DNA of 64,000 nt from Pseudomonas caspiana (GTDB taxonomy: Bacteria; Pseudomonadota; Gammaproteobacteria; Pseudomonadales; Pseudomonadaceae): contig NZ_LOHF01000015.1 in assembly GCF_002158995.1 (NCBI RefSeq), forward strand, positions 7,474-71,473, read 5' to 3'. Shown here piece after piece: positions 26,344 through 35,345 of the stretch. How positions within the stretch are numbered: position 1 is the first letter of the stretch; each line of letters starts with the position of its first letter. A program made the position numbers and the translations under genes. The notes beneath the pieces are model-generated. The model had not been told where the DNA came from and ran no database searches. It saw nothing but the letters and a program-made list of their open reading frames with translations.

Positions 26344-28374
26344 CTACTCTTCGATCATTTCCCGGACCTTTGACGTCAGATTGTCAAAGGCGAAGGGCTT
26401 GGTGATCATCTGCATGCCATCGTCGAGAAAGCCCGCCCTGACCGCTGCGTGCTCGGCATAACCTGTGATGAACAGTACTTTGAGGCCAGGCCGTAGCTGT
26501 CGGCCTATTTCGGCGAGTTGCCGGCCGTTCATTCCGGGCAGGCCCACGTCACTGATCAGCAGGTCGACGCGTTGCCCGGACTCCAGAACAGGCACTGCTT
26601 CCGGGCCGGAACTGGCCTCTACGAATTTGTAACCCAGTTCGCTCAACACTTCGCAAACCAACACTCTCACTGCGGCGTCGTCTTCAACGATCAGGACAGT
26701 CTCGCCTTCTTTGGCAAAGCTTTCCGGGCTATGAATAATCTGCTCGTCCTGAGTTTGCTGACCTTTAAAGCGTGGCAGGAAGAGCTGCACCGTCGTGCCT
26801 TTGCCCACTTCACTTTTGATCGAAACATGGCCGTGGGACTGTTTGCTGAAGCCATAGATCATCGAAAGGCCCAGTCCGGTGCCCTGACCAATCGGTTTCG
26901 TCGTGAAGAACGGGTCGAAAGCGCGGCTGATCACATTTTCCGGCATGCCGTATCCGGTATCACTGACGCTGAGTACAACGTAGTCTCCCGGGAGCAGATT
27001 TTCGTGAGCGTTGGTGAAGGATCTGTCCAGACTCTGATTGGAAGACTCGACGATCAGCAGGCCACCGTCAGGCATGGCGTCCCGGGCGTTGAGCACCAGA
27101 TTAAGCAGGGCACTTTCAAGCTGATTGGGGTCGGCTTCTGCGGTCCATAGCTGCTCATGCAAGTGCAATTCAAGACGAATGCTCTCGTTGAGGCTGCGAT
27201 TAAGTAGCTCACCCATCGAACTGATCAGTTGATTCATCTCCACTGGCTTGGAGTCCAGTGACTGCCGACGGGAGAAGGCGAGTAGTCGATGGGTCAGAGC
27301 TGCGGCACGGTTGGCTGAGGTTACGCCAAGGTCGATCAGGCTGTTCAGGTCTTCGGTGTTACCGCGAGCCAGCCGCCTTCGCAGAAGCTCCAGGCTGCCA
27401 ATGATCCCGGTCAGCATGTTGTTGAAGTCGTGCGCAATGCCTCCGGTCAATTGGCCAACCGCTTCCATCTTTTGCGATTGACGCAGGACTTCTTCGTTGT
27501 GCTTGAGCTGGGAGGTTCGTTCTTCGACCTGCTGCTCAAGGGTTTCGTTGAGTCGCCGCAGTTGCGCCTCGGCCTGCTTGCGCTCGGTAATGTCCGACGT
27601 TACCCCAGCCAGTGAGCTGACTCGACCGTTCTTGGCTCGAATGGCACGGGCCCTGACGTCTACCCAGTTCAATGAACCGTCAGGCCAGACGTTACGAAAT
27701 TCAATGATGAAATCATCGCCGCTATCCAGGCTGCGCTGCAGCGCCGATTGCATGCGTGGCTGGTCTTCGGGGTAAACCGCGTCGAGCCAGTCGTCGTAGT
27801 CGAAGCGCGCGTCGTCAAAGCGTCCGTAGTGTGATCGGGAGATATCGGAGCAATCGAGTTTGAGAAACTCCGCTTCCAGCTGCCATGACCCCAAGCGTCC
27901 AGCCTTGAGTGCGGTCTGCAGGCGTAGTTGGCTTTCCGCCAGATCTTCCATGCGCGCCCTGGCTTCGTACTGCCGTCGCCTGCCGCGTATCGCGGTGGTG
28001 ACCAAGCTGACCAGGGTAGAGGGGTGAAAAGGGCGCTCGAGGAACGTGACATTACCCAGTAATTTGCCCAGATAAGCCGAAGGGCTCTGCTCCGGGCCAC
28101 CGTGATGGGTAAGGAGTACCACAGGAAGGTCTGACCAGGGCGGCTGGCGGTCCAGTGTCTGCACCAGCGTCCCTATGTCTTTGCCACGCAACGCTTCATC
28201 GGCAATGATTGCCATACCGGCGCCGAGGCTCAGTTCCTCATTCAAGTCAGCAAGCGTGTGTGCAACCAGCGCGGGAAATCCTGCTTCCTGCAAAATCATT
28301 AAAGCAATCTGACTGTCCCGGCCCCTGGGGGCCAGGATGATTGCCCGCTCCGATAACAGTCCTAGGGTGCTCAC
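26344..28374 (-). CDS. Pseudo-REC-PAS-kinase-REC hybrid sensor
   Basis: This is a 676-residue soluble protein. The N-terminal 125 residues look like a receiver, but the acidic pair of strand 1 is absent (AIILAPRGRD) and the lysine is replaced (ERPFH), so it is probably a non-phosphorylated pseudo-receiver. A PAS domain with PAC (VWPDGSLNWVDVRA) follows at about 145-270. The kinase core has His315 in IAHDFNNMLTG and an HATPase with GTGLGLSMIYGF. A C-terminal receiver has Asp609 (SDVGLPGMNG). It starts at GTG 28374, overlapping the KaiC-like stop by 4 nt. Confidence 0.93.
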   Translation of the reverse strand: MSTLGLLSERAIILAPRGRDSQIALMILQEAGFPALVAHTLADLNEELSLGAGMAIIADEALRGKDIGTLVQTLDRQPPWSDLPVVLLTHHGGPEQSPSAYLGKLLGNVTFLERPFHPSTLVSLVTTAIRGRRRQYEARARMEDLAESQLRLQTALKAGRLGSWQLEAEFLKLDCSDISRSHYGRFDDARFDYDDWLDAVYPEDQPRMQSALQRSLDSGDDFIIEFRNVWPDGSLNWVDVRARAIRAKNGRVSSLAGVTSDITERKQAEAQLRRLNETLEQQVEERTSQLKHNEEVLRQSQKMEAVGQLTGGIAHDFNNMLTGIIGSLELLRRRLARGNTEDLNSLIDLGVTSANRAAALTHRLLAFSRRQSLDSKPVEMNQLISSMGELLNRSLNESIRLELHLHEQLWTAEADPNQLESALLNLVLNARDAMPDGGLLIVESSNQSLDRSFTNAHENLLPGDYVVLSVSDTGYGMPENVISRAFDPFFTTKPIGQGTGLGLSMIYGFSKQSHGHVSIKSEVGKGTTVQLFLPRFKGQQTQDEQIIHSPESFAKEGETVLIVEDDAAVRVLVCEVLSELGYKFVEASSGPEAVPVLESGQRVDLLISDVGLPGMNGRQLAEIGRQLRPGLKVLFITGYAEHAAVRAGFLDDGMQMITKPFAFDNLTSKVREMIEE

Positions 28375-29855
28375 TCCTCGTTATCTCCCAACAAGGGACT
28401 GTCAGAGCCTGCGTATTGAGGGATGCCGCTGAGCACGCCCTGGAAGGCTGCGAGCGGTTTGCCAATTTTCAGGCCCTGATGACTGATGCGATACTCCCTG
28501 ATGGTCGATTCATGGGTGCCAGTACGTTTCTTGATGATGGAAATCGCTCGGCGGACTTCGCCCTTGGCTTCGAAATAGCGCAACAACATGACGGTGTCGG
28601 CCAGATAAGTAATGTCGACGGGAGCGCGCATGTCGCCCACCAGACCATGCTGGGCAACGGTCATGAAGGTCGCTGCTCCCTGGCGATTGAGGTAGAGCAG
28701 CAACTCGTGCATGTGCAGAACCAATGCATTTTCTTCAGGCATAGCAGCCTGATAGCCGTTGATGCTGTCGATGACCACGGTCTTGATCTGCTGTTGGTCA
28801 ACACTGGCTCGTACCCGGTGAGCAAACTCGCCCGGAGACAATTCAGCGGCGTCGACTTGCTCAATCAGCAGGTTGCCGCTTTTCTGCAGCGCCTGGAGAT
28901 CAATCCCGACTTTGCGCATGCGATTGAACAGCAGGCCCAACTCTTCATCGAAGATGAACAGCGCAACACGTTCGCCGCGAGCGACCGCTGCCGCTGCGAA
29001 TACCAGCGAGATCAGCGACTTACCAGTACCCGCGGGGCCTAGAATCAACGTGCTGGAGCCACCATCAATCCCGCCGCCCAGCAGCGCATCAAGCTCAATC
29101 AGGCCACTTGATAACACTCCGCGCTCATAATGCTTGCGGTGTTCCGCAGCGACCAGGCGAGGAAACACGTGGATGCCGTCAGCCATGATGGTGAAGTCAT
29201 GAAAGCCACCGCGATATTTCTGCCCGCGGTACTTCACAACCCGTAGGCGACGTCGTTCTGCGCCGTAGTTCGGGTTCAATTCTTCAAGCCGGATAACGCC
29301 GTGCGCTACGCTGTGCACGGTTTTGTCCAGCGCCTCAGTGGTGAGGTCGTCCAGCAGCAATACGGTCGCGTCATAGCGCGAAAAGTAATGCTTGATGGAA
29401 AGTATCTGTCGTCGGTAGCGCAGGGAGCTTTGCGCCAGCAAGCGGATTTCCGAAAGGCTGTCGATAACGACCCGAGTAGGTTTCACTCGTTCGACAACTT
29501 CGAAGATCTGACGCGTTGCTTCGCCTAACTCCAGATCCGAGGAATACAACAAACTTTGATGATTATTAGCGTCGAGCAAGCTTTCTGGAGGCGTCAGCTC
29601 GAAGATTACGATGTTCTCGTCCAGATCCCAGCCATGTGACGCTGCGCCATCGCGCAGTTCTATGTCGGTTTCCGACAGCGTGATATACAGGCATCGTTCG
29701 CCCTCAAGGGCACCTGCACGCAGAAATTGCAGGGCTACAGTCGTTTTACCTGTGCCCGGTTCGCCTTCGAGGAGAAACACATGCCGACGGGAAAGACCGC
29801 CCGCCAGAATGTCATCGAGGCCCACAATACCGGTTGCTGCTTTTGATGTAGTCAA
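28371..29855 (-). CDS. Double-domain KaiC-like ATPase
   Basis: This 494-residue RecA-fold protein has two KaiC domains. The first has Walker A GEPGTGKTT at 31-39; the second has GPAGTGKSL at 273-281 (Lys279). A catalytic acidic pair is seen in the second domain (FIFDEELG), but the first has LSE where KaiC has EE. I chose TTG 29855, preceded by AAGAGGG at 6 nt and beginning TTSKAATGIVGLD as in other KaiC proteins; an in-frame TTG at 29918 lacks such a site. No kaiA or kaiB is present. The 4-nt overlap with the PAS kinase suggests the two proteins work as a pair. Confidence 0.92.
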   Translation of the reverse strand: MTTSKAATGIVGLDDILAGGLSRRHVFLLEGEPGTGKTTVALQFLRAGALEGERCLYITLSETDIELRDGAASHGWDLDENIVIFELTPPESLLDANNHQSLLYSSDLELGEATRQIFEVVERVKPTRVVIDSLSEIRLLAQSSLRYRRQILSIKHYFSRYDATVLLLDDLTTEALDKTVHSVAHGVIRLEELNPNYGAERRRLRVVKYRGQKYRGGFHDFTIMADGIHVFPRLVAAEHRKHYERGVLSSGLIELDALLGGGIDGGSSTLILGPAGTGKSLISLVFAAAAVARGERVALFIFDEELGLLFNRMRKVGIDLQALQKSGNLLIEQVDAAELSPGEFAHRVRASVDQQQIKTVVIDSINGYQAAMPEENALVLHMHELLLYLNRQGAATFMTVAQHGLVGDMRAPVDITYLADTVMLLRYFEAKGEVRRAISIIKKRTGTHESTIREYRISHQGLKIGKPLAAFQGVLSGIPQYAGSDSPLLGDNEE

Positions 29856-30140
29856 GAATCGCCCTCTTGCGACCTTAGGGGTGTGGCATAGCCTTGAAAT
29901 CGGCCGCTGCGCTGTCAATGCCTATGACGCAGCTCACTATCACTTACACACTACTGGACCGCCCAGTACGTTGAGCGTTCAGACTTTCGTACCGTGCAGC
30001 CCGCTTTCAGCCTGCTTCTGGGGGGCGTGATCCGGGAAATGGCACAACCGCGGCCTTATCGCGTAAAGCCCAGCCTTGATATAGTCTTTGGCTGAATCCG
30101 GTCGTGGCTAGAATAAGAAAAAACCAAGAGAGGAACCTCC

Positions 30141-30953
30141 GTGTCTGACTATCAATCCTTCGTTGTAGAGCTCAATAATCACATCGCCCACGTGCAGATC
30201 AATCGACCGGAAAAGGTCAATGCCATGGACGCTGCATTCTGGTCTGAAATCATTGATATTTTCCAGTGGATTGATGAGACAGATGAAGTGCGTGTTGTGG
30301 TGCTGAGTGGGGCGGGCAAGCACTTTTCTTCGGGTATCGATCTGATGCTGCTGGCTTCGGTCGCCAACGAGCTGGGCAAGGATGCAGGTCGTAATGCCCG
30401 CACATTGCGCCGTAAGATTCAGCAGTTGCAAGCGTCATTCACTGCGGTCGATAAGTGCCGTAAACCGGTTCTTGCAGCCGTTCAAGGCTATTGTCTCGGC
30501 GGGGCCATCGATCTGGTGTCAGCCTGCGACATGCGTTATTGCGCCGAAGATGCAAAGTTTGCGATTCGTGAAATCGACATGGGCATGGCCGCCGATGTCG
30601 GCACACTGCAACGCCTGCCTCGCATCATCGGTGACGGCATCATGCGTGAACTGGCTTATACCGGGCGCACGGTCGAAGCGGGAGAAGCCCGCGAGATTGG
30701 CCTGGTCAATCGTGTGTTTGCCGACAGTGCCAGTCTGCTGGAAGGCGTGCTGGCCATTGCTGGCGAAATCGCTGCCAAGTCGCCCATTGCCATTGCGGGC
30801 ACCAAGGAAATGATCAGCTACATGCGTGATCACCGCGTTGATGACGGGCTGGAACACGTTGCCATCTGGAACGCCGCCATGCTGCAATCAGCGGACCTGA
30901 AAGCGGCCATGGTTGCACAGATGAGCAAGCACCAGCCCGTTTTTGAAAACTAG
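30141..30953 (+). CDS. Dienoyl-CoA isomerase-like crotonase
   Basis: This is a 270-residue crotonase-family enzyme. The oxyanion-hole segments are SGIDLM and GGAIDL. The run CRKPVLAAVQGYCLGGAIDL and then IREIDMGMAADVGTLQRL is very close to mammalian ECH1. It keeps the Asp-Glu-Asp set used for delta3,5-delta2,4-dienoyl-CoA isomerisation in beta-oxidation of unsaturated fatty acids. The start is GTG 30141 with AGAGGA 7 nt upstream. The next gene, nudC, follows after 36 nt. Confidence 0.88.
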   Translation: MSDYQSFVVELNNHIAHVQINRPEKVNAMDAAFWSEIIDIFQWIDETDEVRVVVLSGAGKHFSSGIDLMLLASVANELGKDAGRNARTLRRKIQQLQASFTAVDKCRKPVLAAVQGYCLGGAIDLVSACDMRYCAEDAKFAIREIDMGMAADVGTLQRLPRIIGDGIMRELAYTGRTVEAGEAREIGLVNRVFADSASLLEGVLAIAGEIAAKSPIAIAGTKEMISYMRDHRVDDGLEHVAIWNAAMLQSADLKAAMVAQMSKHQPVFEN

Positions 30954-30989
30954 ATCAAGCACCAGATCAACTGGGTTACGGGAGTTTTT

Positions 30990-31826
30990 ATGTCAGTCCC
31001 TAGTCGCTGGACCACCGCCGTGCTGGATGTTCAGACTCCGGGCGGTTGGGCTGTAGTCCACAGCGAACAAGGTTTCCTGCTGGATGGTAATGGGACGATG
31101 TTTCCCCGGGAGTGGCTCAAGCGTCAGGATCTCCCGGTCAGCAGCGAGCACGGTATCGGCCATTTCGATGGCGAGCCGGTGTATCTGTATGTACTCAAAG
31201 AAGCTGTAGAGGTTGAAGGCTGCACCTGGCAAGGGTTGCGTCAGTTCATGTTGTCCGGTGATTACCACGTCTTTCAGCTACTCGGCTATGCCGCGCAGAT
31301 CAGCACCTGGGCACGAGAGCATCGGTTTTGTGGCAGTTGCGGAAGGCCAACAGTGCAGGTCCCGGGTGAGCGGGCCATGTATTGCGAGCATGACAACCTG
31401 CGTTTTTACCCGCGTATATCGCCCAGCATGATCGCGCTGATTACACGTGGCGACGAAATCCTGCTCGCTCGTTCGCCGCGCTTCGTGACAGGCGTCTACA
31501 GCACGCTTGCCGGGTTTGTGGAGCCTGGGGAGTCAGCTGAAGACTGTGTGCGCCGCGAAGTCATGGAGGAGGTGCAGGTCAGGATCAGGAACATCAAATA
31601 CGTGGGCAGCCAGTGCTGGCCGTTTCCGCATTCAATGATGCTGGGTTTCCATGCTGAATATGAGAGCGGCGAGATCGTGCCTCAAGCCGACGAAATCGAA
31701 GACGCACGCTGGTTCAATATCAATGATCTACCGCCATTGCCGGCCAGCCGGTCTATCGCCCGGCACCTGATTGAGTTGTATCTGGCGCAGCGCTCAGGCG
31801 CCCCCGAACCAGTGCTGCCAGGCTAG
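30990..31826 (+). CDS. nudC: NADH/RNA-cap pyrophosphatase NudC
   Basis: This 278-residue Nudix enzyme cleaves NADH, and NAD caps on RNA in the E. coli enzyme. A zinc-binding region has FCGSCG and a later Cys-x-His (MYCEHDN) rather than a full second CxxC. The Nudix box runs from [12 protein letters not shown] to [10 protein letters not shown], with Gln replacing the last glycine. The NudC signature after the box reads SQCWPFPHS, with Cys where SQPWPFP is usual. Its last 33 nt overlap the end of the convergent TSUP gene. Confidence 0.92.
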   Translation: MSVPSRWTTAVLDVQTPGGWAVVHSEQGFLLDGNGTMFPREWLKRQDLPVSSEHGIGHFDGEPVYLYVLKEAVEVEGCTWQGLRQFMLSGDYHVFQLLGYAAQISTWAREHRFCGSCGRPTVQVPGERAMYCEHDNLRFYPRISPSMIALITRGDEILLARSPRFVTGVYSTLAGFVEPGESAEDCVRREVMEEVQVRIRNIKYVGSQCWPFPHSMMLGFHAEYESGEIVPQADEIEDARWFNINDLPPLPASRSIARHLIELYLAQRSGAPEPVLPG

Positions 31827-32573
31827 ACGCGCGGTCAGGCACAGCACAACGGTAATGAACACGGGGCGAATGAATTTTGCCCCGCCCTTGATAGCGCTGC
31901 GGGCGCCCAGGGCGGCGCCGAGCATGACCGAGATGCCCATGCTCAAACCAATCAGCCAGTCCACCTGACCGGAAAAGATAAACACCGAAAGCGCGGCTGC
32001 GTTACTGACGAAATTCATGCTGCGTGCAACGCCGCTGGCTTTGACCAGATCAAGCGGATAGATCAGCAGCGAGCTGACCGTCCAGAAGGCACCGGTTCCC
32101 GGACCTGCCACACCGTCGTAAAAGCCCAGCCCCAGGCCTTGCGGCAGCTGCCACTTTTTCTTGATGGGCGCATCGCTGTTGATCGGAGCCTTAGGGGTGC
32201 CGCCGAACAGCAGATAAAGGCCGCAACCGAAGACGATCACCGGCAGCATCTGATTGATCCATTCGCCAGGCAGGTACTGAGCGATCACAGCACCGATCAA
32301 TGCGCCGGCAGCGGTTCCGATAAGGGCGCGAGTCCACTGCCGTGGATGAAACAGCTTGCGCCGGTAGAAGGTGAAACCGGCGGTCGCCGAGCCGAAGGTC
32401 GAACTGAGTTTATTGGTGCCAAGCACCAGATGCGGCGGCAAGCCTGCGGTCATCAGCGCCGGGGTCGTCAGCAACCCACCACCCCCGGCAATCGCATCAA
32501 TGAAACCTGCAATAAAGGCAACGACAACCAGCACCGCCAGGGTGCTTGGTTCGACACTCAGTTCAAATGGCAT
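31794..32573 (-). CDS. TSUP-family (TauE/SafE) membrane permease
   Basis: This is a 259-residue inner-membrane protein with about eight hydrophobic segments. The duplicated TSUP motif appears first as [18 protein letters not shown] and again as [13 protein letters not shown]. The family moves sulfite, sulfonates or other small organic anions; the substrate is not evident. The 3' end overlaps nudC by 33 nt tail to tail. The start ATG 32573 has no strong ribosome site. A REP doublet lies upstream. Confidence 0.9.
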   Translation of the reverse strand: MPFELSVEPSTLAVLVVVAFIAGFIDAIAGGGGLLTTPALMTAGLPPHLVLGTNKLSSTFGSATAGFTFYRRKLFHPRQWTRALIGTAAGALIGAVIAQYLPGEWINQMLPVIVFGCGLYLLFGGTPKAPINSDAPIKKKWQLPQGLGLGFYDGVAGPGTGAFWTVSSLLIYPLDLVKASGVARSMNFVSNAAALSVFIFSGQVDWLIGLSMGISVMLGAALGARSAIKGGAKFIRPVFITVVLCLTARLAWQHWFGGA

Positions 32574-32670
32574 GGGAAGGGCTTACTTGGCAATCGGGCA
32601 GAAAAGGCTGCCTCACAAGCGGCGTATATTACTGCAGGAGCTTGCAGCGTGTCGCGGATGCGCCTTCCTC

Positions 32671-32743
32671 TGTAGGCGCTGCCGAAGGCTGCGAAGCATT
32701 TATCCTGACGCACCGCGATGGCAGCCTTCGACAGCTCCTGCAA
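32671..32743. repeat. REP doublet (GCTGCCGAAGGCTGCGA type)
   Basis: Inverted arms 32671-32696 and 32719-32743 share the core GCTGCCGAAGGCTGC. The same family recurs at 58501-58570. It lies between the SDR and TSUP genes. Confidence 0.82.
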
Positions 32744-32776
32744 GGCATTTTTACCTGGCTTGCGGCAGAGGCTGTG

Positions 32777-33544
32777 TCAGGAAAGAAACCCGCCATCCAC
32801 GTTCAACGCAACACCCGTCGTATAGCTGGACGCTGCGCTCGCCAGGTACAACACGGCACCGGCCATTTCGGACGGATCAGCCACTCGCTTGAGCGGGATC
32901 TGCTGCAGGGCGGTCTTGAGTATGGAATCGTTCTTGACCAGTGCCGAAGCGAATTTGGTGTCGGTCAGGCCGGGCAGCAGGGCGTTGCAGCGGATGCCAA
33001 AAGGCGCGCATTCCTTGGCGAATACTTTGGTCATGTTGATCACCGCAGCTTTGGTGACTGAATAAATCCCCTGGAAAACTCCGGGAGAGACGCCATTGAT
33101 CGATGCCACATTGATGATGCTGCCGCCGCCGTTGTCGCGCATCAGCTTGCCAGCTTCGACCGACATAAAAAAATAGCCGCGAATATTCACATCTACCGTC
33201 TTCTGGAACGCGCCAGGGTCGGTATCCAGCACGTTGCAGAATTGCGGATTGGTGGCCGCATTGTTGACCAGAATATCCAGCCGCCCGAATTGCTCACGAA
33301 TCTGCGCGAAGACCGCCGTGATCTGTTCCATCTCACCAATATGGCAAGCCATGGCAGTCGCTTGACCGCCATCGGCAATGATTGCATCTGCCACGTGTTG
33401 GCAGCCTTCGATCTTGCGGCTGCTGACAATCACGTGCGCGCCTTGCTGAGCGAGCAATCTGGCGATGGCCTCGCCAATGCCGCGGCTGGCCCCTGAGACG
33501 AAAGCGATCTTGCCGTCGAGGTCGAACAACTCGGTTCTGGACAT
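32777..33544 (-). CDS. SDR-family oxidoreductase
   Basis: This is a 255-residue classical short-chain dehydrogenase. It has the cofactor loop SGASRGIG, NNAATNP, and a catalytic Ser in VASINGVSPG and Tyr-x3-Lys in YSVTKAA. ATG 33544 is chosen because AAGGA lies 8 nt before it; the longer frame reaches 33601 inside the upstream intergenic gap. It follows the APH-kinase gene by 37 nt, so the two are probably co-transcribed, and may act on the same hydroxyacyl substrate. Confidence 0.9.
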   Translation of the reverse strand: MSRTELFDLDGKIAFVSGASRGIGEAIARLLAQQGAHVIVSSRKIEGCQHVADAIIADGGQATAMACHIGEMEQITAVFAQIREQFGRLDILVNNAATNPQFCNVLDTDPGAFQKTVDVNIRGYFFMSVEAGKLMRDNGGGSIINVASINGVSPGVFQGIYSVTKAAVINMTKVFAKECAPFGIRCNALLPGLTDTKFASALVKNDSILKTALQQIPLKRVADPSEMAGAVLYLASAASSYTTGVALNVDGGFLS

Positions 33545-33581
33545 AGTGTTTTCCTTGTTTGGTCGCAGTATTGGGTCGTAG

Positions 33582-34649
33582 TCAGAGGGCGGATTTGCCA
33601 ATCACTTGCAGGCTCATGTGTTCAAGCAACTTGTTCATGTGGATGAACTGTGCAAAGCGCTTGTCCTGTGTCTGACCATGGAAGAAGCGGTAGTAGATCT
33701 GCTGCACGATCCCGGCAAGACGGAACAGCCCGTAGGTGTAGTAGAAATCGAAGTTATCGATGCGGATGCCCGAGCGTTCGGCGTAATAGTCAACGAACTG
33801 CTGACGGGTCAGCATGCCCGGTGCGTGGCTGGGCTGGCGTCGCATCAATTGGACCGGGGCAGGGTCGTCTGCCTGGATCCAGTAAGCCAGGGTGTTACCC
33901 AAGTCCATCAATGGATCGCCAAGGGTGGTCATCTCCCAGTCCAGGACGCCAATGATCTGCATGGGGTTGGCGGGGTCCAGCAGCACATTATCGAAGCGAT
34001 AGTCGTTGTGGACGATGGCGGGCACTGGATGGTCCGCCGGCATTTTGTCCTTGAGCCATGCCTTCACCTGCGTCCAGTCTGGCGCATCCGGCGTGCGGGC
34101 ATTGTCATAGCGATCAGTCCAGCCGCGAATCTGGCGCTCCACATAGCCCTCCGGTTTGCCCAGATCACCCAGGCCACAGGCTTGATAGTCCACGCGGTGC
34201 AATTCCACCAGGCGTTCAATAAAGCTTTTGCACAGGGTTTGGGTCTGGTCGGCATCGAGGTTGAGATCGGCTGGCAAGTCTGAACGCAGGATGATGCCCT
34301 TGATCCGTTCCATGACATAAAACTCGGAACCGATCACTGACTCATCCACGCAGTGCAAGTAAGCCTTCGGGCAGTACGGGAACGCATCCTTTAGCTGATT
34401 GATGATGCGAAATTCGCGGCCCATGTCATGGGCCGACCGGGCTTTTTGGCCGAAGGGTGGGCGCCGCAGCACGAACTCCTGATTCGGGTACTGCACCAGA
34501 TACGTAAGGTTCGATGCACCGCCGGGAAACTGGCTGATCTGGGGCGTTCCTTCCAGGCCCGGTATCTGTGCCTTGAGGTAGGGGTCTATGAGCGCGGCAT
34601 CCAGCTCTTCGCCTGCGCGGATCTGTGTGGACTGGTCAGTAAGCGCCAT
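33582..34649 (-). CDS. APH-family kinase, ACAD10/LvaA-like
   Basis: This 355-residue protein has an aminoglycoside-phosphotransferase/choline-kinase fold. It carries the Brenner-type catalytic loop IVHNDYRFDNVLLD and the metal-binding LDWEMTTLGDPLMDLG. This subgroup is the one found next to acyl-CoA dehydrogenases and SDRs (ACAD10/11, LvaA), which phosphorylates 4-hydroxyacyl-CoA rather than antibiotics. AAGGGA precedes ATG 34649. Its neighbours, an SDR, SCP2 protein and histidine phosphatase, fit acyl-CoA or sterol-like substrate metabolism. Confidence 0.87.
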   Translation of the reverse strand: MALTDQSTQIRAGEELDAALIDPYLKAQIPGLEGTPQISQFPGGASNLTYLVQYPNQEFVLRRPPFGQKARSAHDMGREFRIINQLKDAFPYCPKAYLHCVDESVIGSEFYVMERIKGIILRSDLPADLNLDADQTQTLCKSFIERLVELHRVDYQACGLGDLGKPEGYVERQIRGWTDRYDNARTPDAPDWTQVKAWLKDKMPADHPVPAIVHNDYRFDNVLLDPANPMQIIGVLDWEMTTLGDPLMDLGNTLAYWIQADDPAPVQLMRRQPSHAPGMLTRQQFVDYYAERSGIRIDNFDFYYTYGLFRLAGIVQQIYYRFFHGQTQDKRFAQFIHMNKLLEHMSLQVIGKSAL

Positions 34650-34791
34650 GCTTATCCCTTCTACTTATTATGGTGCGCGTAGATCATTGACTAATCGAAT
34701 GGTGCTAACAACGTGCGAGCCGTCTTATTGGCCGCCGTGTTGCTGGTCGATCATCGGTTTTGATAGCTCTGATCCCTGACACCACGCTAGT

Positions 34792-34878
34792 TGTAGGAGC
34801 GCTCGAGCAACGCGAGGCCGCGATTTCGGCGTGTCAGACAGGCTGCTATCGCTGCCTCACGTTGCCCGTGAGCTCCTG
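34792..34878. repeat. REP doublet (GAGCTC/GCGAGGC type)
   Basis: Imperfect inverted arms begin GTAGGAGCGCTCGAGCAACG and end GTTGCCCGTGAGCTCCTG. They occupy the 335-nt gap between the APH kinase and SCP2 genes, in which I see no gene apart from this repeat and the SCP2 terminator. Confidence 0.72.
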
Positions 34879-34933
34879 ATGAAACTGGTTAAAGTCAGAT
34901 AGTTTTTTATAGGAGATCAAACAAAAAACAGCC

Positions 34934-34963
34934 AAAAAAAACCGAAGCACGCAGGCTTCGGTT
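34934..34963 (-). terminator. Rho-independent terminator of SCP2 gene
   Basis: Read on the minus strand, an 8-bp stem (ACCGAAGC with its complement, hexaloop) is followed by a run of seven T residues. It lies about 20 nt after the SCP2 stop. Confidence 0.92.
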
Positions 34964-34984
34964 TTCATGTTCAAGGCGCAGCGA

Positions 34985-35299
34985 TCAGGCCGGGAACAGT
35001 TCGCTGAGCTTCATCGCCAGCATCATGTCGCCTTCAGCGCGCAGTTTGCCGCCCATGAAAGCCTGCATGCCGTCGGTTTCGCCGCTGACGATACCTTCCA
35101 GTGTTTCGCCGTCCATCACCAGCGTGACCTGTGCGTCAGGGTTTTCGCCTTCCTGCAGCTCGCAGGTGCTGTCTTTGACGATCAGCGAGAAATGTTTGTC
35201 TTCATCGATGCGAAAGCCGAAAACCAGGTCCAGGCCAGCAGCGGCACTTGGGTTGAACTTGGCTTTCATGGCTTGAACGGCGTCGGCTACGGAGGTCAT
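34985..35299 (-). CDS. SCP2 sterol-carrier-like protein
   Basis: This is a 104-residue protein matching the SCP2 fold: an initial helix (ADAVQAMKAKF), then VFGFRIDEDKHFSLIV strands and the C-terminal GKLRAEGDMMLAMKLSELF helix. Such small proteins bind acyl-CoA or other lipids in a hydrophobic tunnel. AAAAAGGA precedes the ATG. It lies 46 nt downstream of the histidine phosphatase and ends at a strong terminator, so those two form one transcript. Confidence 0.92.
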   Translation of the reverse strand: MTSVADAVQAMKAKFNPSAAAGLDLVFGFRIDEDKHFSLIVKDSTCELQEGENPDAQVTLVMDGETLEGIVSGETDGMQAFMGGKLRAEGDMMLAMKLSELFPA

Positions 35300-35345
35300 G
35301 GTTCGATCCTTTTTAGTGGTTGTTCTGCAACAAGGTTTGCCTGGC

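Noticed and set aside
28371..29855. A complete circadian clock operon
   Set aside because: Only a KaiC-like gene is present; without KaiA and KaiB a cyanobacterial-type oscillator cannot be claimed.
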